Positions 22,222 to 32,717 of a stretch of DNA of 64,000 bases are shown here, one piece after another (position 1 is the stretch's first letter; every line of letters starts with the position of its first letter). The notes beneath the pieces are model-generated. The model had not been told where the DNA came from, did no database searches, and saw only the letters and a program-made list of their open reading frames with translations. A program made the translations under genes and the position numbers. Source of the DNA: Grammothele lineata (taxonomy: Eukaryota > Basidiomycota > Agaricomycetes > Polyporales > Polyporaceae); the NCBI GenBank assembly GCA_002150815.3, contig NDFF03000007.1, forward strand, positions 124,001 to 188,000, in the 5' to 3' direction.

Positions 22222-24270
22222 TTACCCCAATCTCAACCTAGACCGGAACCGTCGCATCATGCCCGTGTGCTCCACCTCCTCCTCGGCACTTCTCGTTCCC
22301 TCCCTGGGCCGAGGAAGACTTTCATCGACCGTCCACGGGTCGTACTCCAAACGATGCTCAGATGGAGGACGAGGCACAGGCGCTGGCTCCAGGACTTCGA
22401 TCTCCAGAGAAAACTTAGCTGGGTACATAGGGGACCCGGGGTTCTCCGACCTCACGATGACGCGCATCCGCTCCGGTCGAACGTCCGCGGACCGCGGCGG
22501 GAGCGCGAACACCCGCGTGCGGGCGGGGGAGTCTCTGTACGCCCGATCCCAATCTTCGATGGCGGCGTCGTCGACGGCGCCCTGCGCGCTGGAAGGAGTG
22601 GAAGGGTGAGCGGTGGCGATGCTGTATGTGGGAGGGAAAGAGGCGTCGTAAGACGCGCAGAGCTGGTGCACGTCTTCGGCGGCGGCAGAGGCGACGCGGC
22701 GGAGGTAGAACATGACGTTCACTTCGTATCCCGGGCCAACCGAGACGGAGAATCGGTTAGATGCCAGGGTGCAGCCGTACCCGTGCGTGGAGAGGAGCTG
22801 GGTATACCGGTCGTGGAGCTCGACAACGAACTCGGAGCCCTTGACAAGCATGTCGCCCATGAAGGCCGCAGCATCGGCTGGCACGGTCGTTTTGCCTGTC
22901 CCCAGTAGAGCCGTGACGACGGAAGAGCGGTGAGCGATGTGAAACTCGGACGTGCCGATGTCATGGATGTGCTTGAAACAGTCCTGGGGGATGCAAAGAA
23001 GTCGCACAGGAGTGCGCGCTGCCGTCTGCGCGTCCATGGTGGATGGCGGGGGAGGCCAACGACGAAACATGGGTCGTCCAAGTCTGTACTCAGGCACGGG
23101 TCCACAACCGACAATATACGCGCCACTCCGGTGAGAGGGATTCGGGTTCCGTACAAGAAGGGCAAGGAGCTGCTTGTGCCCTGTCTGGCACGCGAGCGGA
23201 ATGACGTAGTCCGTTTGGCGGTCTTGAAGGCGGATGTAAGGGAGGATGGTACGGATGCCATAAGGGGTAGTCGAGTATGACGGAAGGGGCGCTGTGAACT
23301 TGGGGGAATTGCTCGCTGTGGACGATGCGAACACGCCGAGCACGTCGGAAAAACGCGATGGAGACATGGCGCCGGCGTTGGCGGAATGGACGGTGAACAT
23401 AGAGGGGCTCGGGGCGAGAAGAGCGTGCCACGCATACGACGAGTGAGAGGAGAGAATCTCGCTGTCCATGGTGTAGTCCCATACGAAGATAGTCTGATCG
23501 GGAACCTCCTTGAGAATCTCTTCCTGCAGGCGGAGGAACGCCTTCTCGCCTTCACCGTATATGGTTGGCATATTGACGCCGAAGAGACCCATGAGGCAGT
23601 ACGCCTCGTCCTCCTTGCGCGTCGTGACCCGCCGCGAGGCCCAGAACATCCTCTGCGCGACGGTGAATGTGCTCAGAGGGCGTCTGTTCGTGAGCGCTGC
23701 TCGGTCGATGCCCGTCGACTCCTCGATAGCTTCCGCCAGTCCATGCTTCCCACCGATAGATTTCCAGTCTGAGGCGAAGAAAGTAACTATGGAAGGCGCG
23801 ATGAGCTCCTGGAGTGTCCATCCGCGCGTAAACCAGACGCTCCTCCGAAAGGCGGCGTCCAGGTTACGCGGATTCTCGAACGAGCCGACGTCGGGAAGGT
23901 AGGCGTAGCAGACCATCGAGGCTTGATACCAGGAGTACATGGAGTTCACAGCCTCCGAGAGTTCGGCACTGCTCGTCTTGTCGATGCAACACGAATCAAT
24001 CCAGATGAGGTCGAGGCCATCGTCACAGGCCTGTTTGCATGCACCGCGGACCTTCGGCGACAGGCGGGCCATGATTTCGCCTTCGGGAAAGTTGCGGATG
24101 GCGCGTTCGTCGTACGCCGGCCGCGCCTGATCTTGGATCGCAAGGACGTCTTGATACGACTGTTCTCCGGCTGGCTCCCTGGACCAGACATGGGATAGGA
24201 TGGCGTATGGAGTGGTCGTATGGTCATCAATCCAGCGAAAGAGCCCAGTGCGCGTCTCGAGAAGGCGCAT
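22222..24270 (-). CDS. HET-domain protein 3 (intact, about 682 aa, single exon)
   Basis: The least damaged member of the family. The start at 24270 (MRLLETRTGLFRWIDD) aligns with its paralogues; an in-frame Met 15 codons upstream (24315) is less likely. HET landmarks: ILSHVWSREPAGEQSYQDVL, WIDSCCIDKTSSAELSEAVN, RGWTLQELIAPSIVTFF, QRMFWASRRVTTRKEDEAYC, LMGLFGVNMPTIYGEGEKAF. The C-terminal region is shared with HET-1, -2 and -4 (YSTTPYGIRTILPYIRL, YVIPLACQ, EFHIAHRSSVV, GYGCTLASNRFSVSVGPGYE, LCASYDASFPPTYSIA, PGSPMYPAKFSLEIEVLE) and ends in a basic tail RRFRSRLRLG. HET proteins trigger cell death on non-self contact when activated; the partner here is unknown. HET-2 lies upstream in tandem. Confidence 0.92.
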   Translation of the reverse strand: MRLLETRTGLFRWIDDHTTTPYAILSHVWSREPAGEQSYQDVLAIQDQARPAYDERAIRNFPEGEIMARLSPKVRGACKQACDDGLDLIWIDSCCIDKTSSAELSEAVNSMYSWYQASMVCYAYLPDVGSFENPRNLDAAFRRSVWFTRGWTLQELIAPSIVTFFASDWKSIGGKHGLAEAIEESTGIDRAALTNRRPLSTFTVAQRMFWASRRVTTRKEDEAYCLMGLFGVNMPTIYGEGEKAFLRLQEEILKEVPDQTIFVWDYTMDSEILSSHSSYAWHALLAPSPSMFTVHSANAGAMSPSRFSDVLGVFASSTASNSPKFTAPLPSYSTTPYGIRTILPYIRLQDRQTDYVIPLACQTGHKQLLALLVRNPNPSHRSGAYIVGCGPVPEYRLGRPMFRRWPPPPSTMDAQTAARTPVRLLCIPQDCFKHIHDIGTSEFHIAHRSSVVTALLGTGKTTVPADAAAFMGDMLVKGSEFVVELHDRYTQLLSTHGYGCTLASNRFSVSVGPGYEVNVMFYLRRVASAAAEDVHQLCASYDASFPPTYSIATAHPSTPSSAQGAVDDAAIEDWDRAYRDSPARTRVFALPPRSADVRPERMRVIVRSENPGSPMYPAKFSLEIEVLEPAPVPRPPSEHRLEYDPWTVDESLPRPREGTRSAEEEVEHTGMMRRFRSRLRLG

Positions 24271-25212
24271 GTCGTAGAATGTATCGTGGCTACAGCGTAA
24301 GTTACAATGAGACACAGCATTCTGAATGAATTAGCTTGAACTCACTCTGACGAAGTGCGATCTCGAACGAGTCTCTCGCCTAGGGAGGATTAGATAGCGC
24401 GTGGTTGCTGTTGGGGAACTTCTAAAGTATGACACGTCACGTTGTGGACAGACTAACAACGATGAAACAACGTACGTGCCTTTCCCGTAGAATGAGTTTG
24501 ATCGAGGATGAGACGGGGGCGCTGGATGAGTTCTGGGTTGAAAACCTGTGAGTATGAAGTCGGAATACGAAGTCCTAGTCCTCGTACATGAGCGACACCG
24601 CGAGTGGGAAGGCGGCTGATGGCTGTACGACTGATGGAATCAACTCGCGGTGGCATTGCCAGGAGTCTTCGCAGTCAAACTCGGAGCGCCTTGAAAATCA
24701 TTGATCAATCAACACGGGTCATGGCGACGTGTTACATATTACGGCAACTCACCAGTGCCGTAAACAAGGCGATACACCTTACCCTCCAAGTATGGAGCAG
24801 TTGAAGGCGATTGTTTTGCATGAATAGGCCACAGAATAGTAGCACGGAGGTGCTAGAGGATTTGCGTGTCATCTGGGAGGTAGAATACGAGTCAAAAGGT
24901 AGATAGCTTGTCCTTCGAAATCACTGAGGCGGGTCGTCGCTTTCAGGAGAGTTTAAGAGAACAGCGGATAGCGGATACCCTCCAGTTCATCGTTACGGCG
25001 CTGGCCTGCTGAAGACGAGGATGAGGGTGAGGACGAGGACGAGGACAAGGTGAACGACGGTCTCGGCCCTCGAAATGCATGGGTTAGGGGCAGATGACAT
25101 AATCAGGAACGAGTATACCGCGGGCGTCTGCACTTGCTCACTTGCGTCCAGCGATACTTATCGCGTCCTTTCAAGCGCTCTCTCCCACAGCTACCCGCAC
25201 TCGACCCGCACG
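24271..25212. other. Divergent intergenic region HET-3 / MYND-2
   Basis: About 0.94 kb with no gene recognised. A GAGGAC-type purine repeat lies at about 25017-25050. The region should carry the divergent promoters of HET-3 and MYND-2. Confidence 0.4.
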
Positions 25213-25948
25213 ATGGTCTGGCGCGACACATTCTGCGCAGTGTGCAAAGAGCATAGCAAGAGCCAGTGCTCAAAGTGCAAGTCCCGTATGTACTGCAGTA
25301 CGTCACAGTATAGCGACTATCGACCGCAAATAACCATAAAGATTGGAGATTGACGCACCCTCACCTCCAGGCAAAGAGTGCCAGATTAAAGACTGGGAAA
25401 CCCACAAGCAGGAGTGTGCTGAAGCGACACGCTGGTACGATCGATACCGCCTCTGCCGTGATGGTTCCAAGCACTTCGGAAAACTGGAACTGATGACGTG
25501 GGGTTCCGAGGAAGAGGAGATCGGTTGGGGCAACTGCTTCCTCGACGAATGCGAGGATCTGAAGCGCAAGTTCGAGACGGAATACGAAGGAAAGCATCGC
25601 CGCTTTTTCAAATATAGGCCACAGGGCTATCGATGGACTTGCTGCGGTACAGACGGCTCGATGACCTTCGGATGCGACCACCATGGGACGGGCCCTAATC
25701 CTTGCACGTGCGACTTCTGCCGGTAGGTGCTGACTAGTTTGGGGAGCCGCCACGGAGATGCGTGTCTCACCCGATATTCTCTCTTGCGCAGCATGGGCAA
25801 ACCGCTGCCTGACAGCATTTACAACGACCCAGAGCCGTCACGTCGTGGCCTTCGTCTCGCTAGAGGCCCTGATCCTCGCTCCTTCAACGCTGGCATCGGC
25901 GCCATAACGGCGTTGGGGCGGGCCTTGACGGGAATGGATGACGAGTAG
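25213..25948 (+). CDS. MYND zinc-finger protein 2
   Basis: Three exons (25213-25297, 25371-25722, 25792-25948) with the same intron positions as MYND-1. The MYND finger is FCAVCKEHSKSQCSKCKSRM, then YCS | KECQIKDWETHKQEC. The shared second half has WYDRYRLCRDGSKHFGKLEL, EIGWGNCFLDECEDLKRKFE, YRWTCCGTDGSMTFGCDHHG and CTCDFCR. The last exon has PSRRGLRLARGPDPRSFN. Exon 2 has the same length (352 nt) as in the other three copies. It stands in tandem with MYND-3. Confidence 0.88.
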
Positions 25949-26318
25949 GAAACACCATATGACGAAAACTGTACTGATGCAAACACCCGACATGTCCTAT
26001 GGGTTGGAAAGTCGTGCTGATCACAGCCCACGGTCTTCGTGTGTTCCGTTCGCGAATAGCCATTGCCTTATCCAGCCCTAGTCCAACCTTGGGGTATCTG
26101 AGTCATCTTAATACGCCTCTCGCTCAGCTCTTCCCCTGCATTTCCATCAGAGCGAGCAGCTACACGTGTACGAGCCTCACCTCGTATTTCGAGCCGTTTT
26201 CGAGCCGGTCCGCGCCGCGCCGGCGTCTAGAGTCACTCCCTGGTGCCTACTTATCTGCTCGCGCAACTCGGATCTACTTATCTTCTCTCCATCTTCCTAC
26301 CACATAGCTACTCTCGCA
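25949..26318. other. Intergenic MYND-2 / MYND-3
   Basis: 370 bp between two same-strand MYND genes. No gene or clear promoter element seen. Confidence 0.4.
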
Positions 26319-27060
26319 ATGCCTTGGAACGACATGTTCTGCGCGGTGTGCAAGAAAACCAGCAAGAGCATGTGTTCAAACTGCAAAAGTCGCATGTATT
26401 GCAGTACGTCTCGAGCTCAGATCATTGGGTCGTCGAATGCCGCGGCCTCACGATCTCTAGCTGATGCTACTCATTCCATAGGTAAGGAGTGCCAGACGCA
26501 AGACTGGGAGACCCACCAGGAAGACTGCGTTCTCGGTCCCCGGTGGTTCGATCGCTACCGCCTCTGCCGCGACGGCTCGAAGCACTTCGGAAACCTCGTG
26601 CTCATGACGTGGGGCTCTGAGGAGGATGGGACCGGTTGGGGAAACTGCACACTCGGCAAGTGCGACGAGCTCAAGCGCAGGTTCGAGGTCGACTTTGGGG
26701 GGAGGCGCCTTCGGTTCTTCAAAGACTCGCCTCAGGCGTTCCGGTGGACCTGCTGCGGGACGGACGGCGGGGTGTCTCATGGATGCGATCACCATGGGAC
26801 AGGCCCTACGCCTTGCACTTGCGACTACTGCATGTGAGTCCCAATACGTACTGTATGAGGTGAGACGAGCTAAACATTGTCTGACGTGATATCCATCATT
26901 CTGTAGCCGGGGTATGCGACTACCTGCGAGCATCTACCACGAGAAGACGGCGTCTCGCCGTCGGCTTCGTCTGTCCAGAGGGCCCGACCCCCGGTCCTAT
27001 AACGCGAATGCAGCCATAGTCACCACGACAGCGCGGGCTATGCTGGGTATGCCCGTGTAG
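26319..27060 (+). CDS. MYND zinc-finger protein 3
   Basis: Three exons: 26319-26403, 26482-26833 and 26907-27060. The finger is FCAVCKKTSKSMCSNCKSRM, YCS | KECQTQDWETHQEDC. Second half: WFDRYRLCRDGSKHFGNLVL, FRWTCCGTDGGVSHGCDHHG, CTCDYC; C-terminus ASRRRLRLSRGPDPRSYN. It is the most divergent of the four (for example GKCDELKRRFEVDFGG replaces the DEC...FETEYGG of the others), yet all metal-type Cys and His residues are kept, which argues for selection. Confidence 0.87.
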
Positions 27061-27332
27061 GGATAATAAATGATGTATCACTAGAAACGCATGCGGTCTC
27101 GTCCATACCGCCGAGGCAGCCGTCACAAGCTCAGAAGCGATGATGAGAACGACGGACGCGAAGCTTCGAATCCCATTTATTCTGTACATCGCCGATGTTG
27201 TCCTTATCGTCCCACATCATATGTCATTGCATCGTGCAGCCTGTGTACAACGGGTATAGCAGCTGTAGAGAAACTGTATCCACCGGACGCAAGCAACATG
27301 AGGCTTCTCGATGCCCTCGCGCGAGGACTGGT

Positions 27333-30300
27333 TCAGGTGGCGTGAAGGGTCATACTCTTTGCTCTGAGGAAAGACCCGAATTCCAGGGGACCACCTGCCT
27401 CCTCCGCGCATCTTTCGGGGAAGTCATCGTCGCTACTCTCACCAATATCGACGTCGTCATCCTCGCACGCAGGGTCCCAGTCAAACTCGTCTCCGTCGAT
27501 ATCTTCCATGTCCGCGTCGATATTGTTTTCGTCGATCTCTGTAAATCGACCGTTCGCGCGATTTTCTAAGCTCGCGAAACGCCGCATCTCTCCTAGAACG
27601 AGGCACTCGTCTGTGGTGAACTTGAAACACTCCACCTCGACCCTGTCCGATCCTGTTAGCGTTTTTTTGGCCCTGAAACTAACACACCACGAGAAGAAAC
27701 AGGATCTCACGTACTTGACGTCGATCCGGAAAGTCAGTGCACCCAACGTCTGCCTCCACATGAACGTGCCCGTGTGCGAGTCGGCGCCCAGAAGTGTGAT
27801 CGCGTGTTTGCGAGCGTGCGCGAGGTGCGACTCCGAGACATCGCGTATGTCTTCGAGTGGCCATACATCGTTTGGGTCCGTGGACCAGAACGCCCAGGGC
27901 CAGTCGAGGGTCCAGTCGAGGCTGCGGCGCGCATCCGTGTGTATGCGCTCAAAGAAGTATAGCGTCGGTGCAGAGTCGGGAGAGAGGGACTCGTCGCCCC
28001 GGGGATTCGTTTTGCTAGCGATGGGGTACGAGCGGATGTGGAAGACGAGCGAATGAGCTGACATAAGCCGCGACAGAGATTGAAGATGAGCATCGACTAC
28101 TACTTATCGCAAAATCGCTGCTTACCGATGGCAATGTCCTCCAGGTCCTCCGGTGTGAGGCAGATGTCGACAGCATTCTTCATAAACCAGTCGCGGCATC
28201 CACCTGCCTCCCTCATGACGGTGGTCGTCTCGAGACTCCAGTCGCCATTGCGATATTCACCCGGAACCGTGAATCTAAAAAGTAAGGAGTTATTCGCGGT
28301 GTCAGCAGTGTACCAGTTCATGTAACAGTCCGCCGTAAGCCTTACCTTCTCAAAGTTTGATCAATGATACATCGTCCGTAATCCCCAACACCAGCCGAGT
28401 ACGCCTGCATCTTGCGCGTGACCAGTTCGTGTGCAATCGTCTCAATACGAGCACCCGTCTCAGAACCTCCGATGACGAGTCGAGGCTCTCGAAGCTCAGG
28501 AACGAGGAATCGTTCGTTGACGAGTTCTTCATATGCGATGCCGTCTATCAACAGCTGCTGCGAGAGCAAGAGGCATTCTCCGGGGAGCGGGACGCGCCAC
28601 TGCTTCCAGAAGAACGAGATGTCTCGGTCGAAGTCGGCGATAGGTGTCAAGGCCTCCCATTCGTCACGGAGCGCGGCGAAGCGGTCTGACGAATCGATGG
28701 CTTGGAGATTACGAAATCCTATTGAAGAGGGAATTAGGCGACTATACTATACACACGAGTCGCGCTCGGCTGAACGAACCTTGAATAGCTTCTCGGTCAC
28801 GCGCGTGCAGCTCGACCATCTGTCCACAGGTGAGACGATGTATTGAGATAAGAAGTTGGTTCCGTACCCCTTCATTGTGTATTACCGCGTTCGGCAGCTG
28901 GCGGAAGTCGTAGGAGCCGACGTCGAGCATGACCCGCGCGTTTGTCGTAGATCCGGTAACCATGAGCTCCTCGCCCTGGATTTGTTGCATCTAGAACGAA
29001 CGTTGTAAATCGAATTGGAGGTGGGGCATAGGTAGGAAGATTACTACATCTTCATCTGGCGTCCATTGCAGCGATTCTCTCAAACTTTGCAGGTAGACCA
29101 GTGCACACTGCGTGAAGCCCAGTCAGATGCTGAGGGCGCACCGCTCAGAGGTTGCTTACGTGAATCTGTCTGGTCTGCGTGCACGTCAACATTGGATGGA
29201 TACGATTGAATGATCGTTACTAACAAACTTCATTGTCCACCCTAGCTTGTCATGGCCATGCAACGTCTCGAGCAATGAATTGAATGTGCGAGTGTCTAAC
29301 AAGCTCGTATTATATCAGCCATATCACACGCCGTGCGTCAAGGGCGGTGACGTACAGGCCCCCGCATCCACTATGAACGCATCTGACGGATCTTCCTTAG
29401 AATATCCAATAGCAGAGACGATGTTAGGATGCCTGAAAGTGGAAGTTAGCACTGCAACACGGTACTTCAAGAGGCCTGAGAGACGTACCATATCTTCTTC
29501 GCCACACACAGAGCATCCTTGAAGGATACATCAGGCCGCGAGAACCTCCGGACGGTCACGTTCCGCCCGGTAGCGCAGACACGGGCGAGGAAGCGTGTTG
29601 TCGGTTGCGCTGTCCGAGTCGACGTCTCGTTGCTACCACCGTCGTCAGTTGGAGGGTCTGGGCCTAGGTCTTCTACGAGCTCGATCTCGTCCCGGCCGTA
29701 CAGCCGCATCTGTTGCAACAGCCTCAGTTGAGATCACCCGTCAGAGGATAAAGACGTTCGCGCGTACCGTCCCATCATGCGTGGCGTTGAGCTGGACCTG
29801 GCGCGTCAGCGCGACGAGCTTCGCATCGTTTGCGCGGAAATACTCCAGAATAGCGGCATTACTCTTCTCATTCTCCGCCGCATACTGGAGAAGGCGCTCC
29901 TGCGCCCGCTTGACGAACGTGATAGTTTGCAGGTTCAGGATGGACGTTTCAACCTACGTAATCGAGAGAGATAAGCCACGAGCGTGCAAGATCCGAATCA
30001 CCAAGCCTCACTCACTTCGAATAGCCTATACGCATGGTCGAGCTTGCGCTCGGCTTCTTCTACTTCGTCTTCGATCTTCAACTTTACCATGAGTTGGAAG
30101 AGACCCATTCGCGCGCGGCGTTTCATGAGGCCCTCTATCTCGTTCAACGTTCTGATATGGAAGTGAGCAGATCGCGCTGAATCCGCTGCAAGTAATGAGC
30201 TCACATAAGGAGAGTTTCTATATGCCTCGTCGTCTCGGCACAATCCACTTCTACGTTTCGGTCGTAGAGTCGGTCGTACACTGCCACGACCAGCGAGGCA

Positions 30301-30760
30301 GCGCGCTCCGCCAGCGAGCGACATGCGTCACGCGCCTTATCCACGCCCTAAAGGGTAACAGTCAGCCGACATCGAGAGAGAGAATCTGAGAGCTCGCATA
30401 CCTCAGCCATCTCCGCGATCCGAAGAGCTGTCTTGACGGCCGCGGACAAGCCCGGGACGGGTATAGGTTCGACGATGCACTCCGCCGTACGTAACAGGCT
30501 AGTTGTCAAGTGTAAAGTCGTGGACGGCTGTGAAACAAGCAGCAAGTCGTCAGCATGGGGTCCAGCTTGCAGTCAAAGACAAACGTACCATGACCGGCAA
30601 GCGTCGTGAGGGATGGGCGGCAATTAGAGTAGAAGGGAGAGGACCAGCGACCCCGAGTGAACCTGGAGATTGGCCACTTCGACGCCACCAGCTTAAAACC
30701 TTGCGGTCGCGGAGGCATCGCGGAGATGGCTTTGACAACGTCGCGACGGAGTTGACACAT
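27333..30760 (-). CDS. MLKL-NTD-like helical bundle plus divergent kinase-like protein (14 exons)
   Basis: Exons: about 30718/30760-30589, 30527-30402, 30347-30205, 30151-30016, 29953-29768, 29709-29489, 29432-29356, 29295-29225, 29107-29048, 28990-28780, 28718-28346, 28274-28126, 28057-27715 and 27672-27333. Phases agree from exon 2 to the stop, about 810 residues there; exon 1 and the start are uncertain. N-terminal helices: PVPGLSAAVKTALRIAEMAE, LAERAASLVVAVYDRLYD, LNEIEGLMKRRARMG, AERKLDHAYRLFE, then a long helix. This pattern is that of mushroom proteins resembling the MLKL/plant-RPW8 four-helix bundle. A kinase-fold-like part follows: LYGRDEIELVED, ARVCATGRNVTVRRFSRPD, HPNIVSAIGYSKEDPSDAFI, TRTFNSLLETLHGHDK. 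I see no VAIK, HRD or DFG, so it is probably a pseudokinase. The C-terminal third (WTLDWPWAFWSTDPNDVWPL) is unrecognised and ends in an acidic tail (ENNIDADMEDIDGDEFDWD). It sits inside the HET/MYND island. Confidence 0.72.
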
Positions 30761-31601
30761 GTTACATCGTCTATAAGAGGCTCTCGTAAGTATGTTGTTG
30801 CTGGGGAAAGTTATTCGGACGAACCAGACAAGTAGTTGACGGCGGCTAACGCTGAAAACAAAGGACTGGGCGGCTGTCTGCTGCTTATAGGACAGATGCC
30901 TACAAACGGTCACGACACGCATGCTATGGGCATTGTTTGCGTCAGTCACGCACACAACGACGAACGCGACGTGTGAATGCAGCTGTGCCAGACGTGTCCG
31001 GGGCACGGATGCGAAGGCACGGGAACATCTGTAATGCCGGCGCAAAAGCGATCAACTGAGAGACAGTAAAAGGTTGTATCTATCAATATACACGTCAGAT
31101 TGTATGAGGAAAGCGCTAGTTCGTGGAACCGGTACTTTTTAATGGACATAGTCCACATTCGTGTTTTTGAAACAGGTAGTACAGCCATACATGTGGGAGG
31201 CGAACCATCGCGTTGCGTTGGGATCATAGCGGTGCCCCTTCAATTTGAGGGGCTATGAGAACACGTAATAGACCCGGTGTACGCCGGCTGCGCGGAGGCA
31301 TAGAGCGCATGGGGTGTCGGAAACCAGGGGCGCGAAGAGGGAGATCCGAGAGATACAGTGGTGGCAGCCTGAGGAGAACGTTCGAAGCAAGCGCCCAAAG
31401 GCGTTCAACGCATGAGGGAACGTGCCACGTGCGCTTTTCCGTCGATCATTCTGTCGAAGTCTGGACCCTTCCGGGCCGTCTCCCGAAACGAGTGGCACCG
31501 TTGCGAGAAAGTTCTTGTACGCGGCGTTGCAGCCTCACGACGACTTTGCCCTCGACCACCACCCCCAGTCGCATTCGTCTCATCCACTGTAGAATCTACA
31601 C
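30761..31601. other. Divergent intergenic region, kinase-like gene / MYND-4
   Basis: 840 bp with no gene recognised; overlapping frames only. Contains the divergent promoters of both neighbours. Confidence 0.4.
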
Positions 31602-32351
31602 ATGCCGTGGCACGATCAATTCTGCGCTGTTTGCGGCAAAGACAGCAAAAGCCAATGCGCTGCCTGCAAATCCCGTTTGTACTGCAGTAAGCCCCATTCC
31701 CGGTCCCGTTGCCTCACCACTATTTGTATATCTAATACCCTTTTCGTATGTGCTCCCCTCGGTCTCGGCTTTCAGGTAGGGAGTGTCAAGTAAAGGACTG
31801 GGAAACGCATCGAGAAGACTGTTCCCCCGGCAAGCGCTGGTACGACCGCTACCGCCTTTGTCGCGACGGCTCCAAGCATTTCGGCAGACTGGAGCTCATG
31901 ACATGGGGCTCTGAGGAAGAGGAGACAGGATGGGGAAACTGCTTCCTCGACGAGTGCGAGGATCTGAAACGCAAGTTCGAGACCGAGTACGGCGGCAAGC
32001 ACAGTCGTTTCTTCAAGCACTGGCCGCAGGGCTATCGGTGGACGTGCTGTGGCACCGACGGCGGCATGGCTTGGGGATGTGACCACCATGGCACAGGACC
32101 CGAGCCGTGCACATGCGATTTCTGCCAGTGAGTACTTCATATTTGAATCCGAAGGTGCGGACTTGTTGGTCTCATGTCCACGTTCTCTCTTTCGCAGTAT
32201 GGGCAAGCCGCTCCCTGAAAGCACCTACAGCAAGAAGACGGCTTCACGCAAGGGCCTCCGCCTGTCTCGCGGCCCCGACCCACGTTCTCTCAACCCTGCT
32301 CAAGCTTCCATCGCGGTCATGGCGCGAAATATGATGGGTCTCGATCTATAG
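31602..32351 (+). CDS. MYND zinc-finger protein 4
   Basis: Three exons: 31602-31686, 31776-32127 and 32198-32351. The finger is FCAVCGKDSKSQCAACKSRL, YCS | RECQVKDWETHREDC. Second half: WYDRYRLCRDGSKHFGRLEL, ETGWGNCFLDECEDLKRKFE, YRWTCCGTDGGMAWGCDHHG, CTCDFC. Last exon: ASRKGLRLSRGPDPRSLNP. Closest to MYND-2 and MYND-1 by eye. HET-4 follows 366 bp downstream on the same strand, so MYND and HET genes are again neighbours. Confidence 0.88.
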
Positions 32352-32717
32352 TAGGGCTCGTCCAGTCGAACAAGGCTTGTATTCTCTACACTACACTACT
32401 AATGTTAATGCGGAAGCTCGACCTGCCATGCGAATGTCTGACGACGACCTTGCGTCTCGCGCCATACGTGCGCGCAGTGTGAGGCGCTCGATGCGGATTA
32501 TTGATACCGCGCAGCACAGAAATGCGTTGCTTCGCCGACTCCACACACCAGTGCATGCGCCTGCCAGTGTCGCGCGCGTTACGCTCTCCCCAGCCTGCAC
32601 TTGTCACGTACCATCAAATCCGCACCCCAGCCGCACCCATCGACTATCTTGGTCAGCCCTACAGTCGTTCAATGCGTCTCTCAGCTGACTTATAACGATT
32701 TCGACTACACAGCCCAT
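32352..32717. other. Intergenic MYND-4 / HET-4
   Basis: 366 bp. The HET-4 frame is open upstream to 32601, but those 39 codons do not resemble the paralogues and I treat them as 5' UTR. Confidence 0.45.

Noticed and set aside
22719..23555. 278-codon minus-strand frame and a 245-codon plus-strand frame at 22171-22908
   Set aside because: Both are shadows of the intact HET-3 coding region.
27508..28056. 182-codon plus-strand frame
   Set aside because: Antisense shadow of the last exons of the MLKL-like gene, whose splice phases agree throughout.
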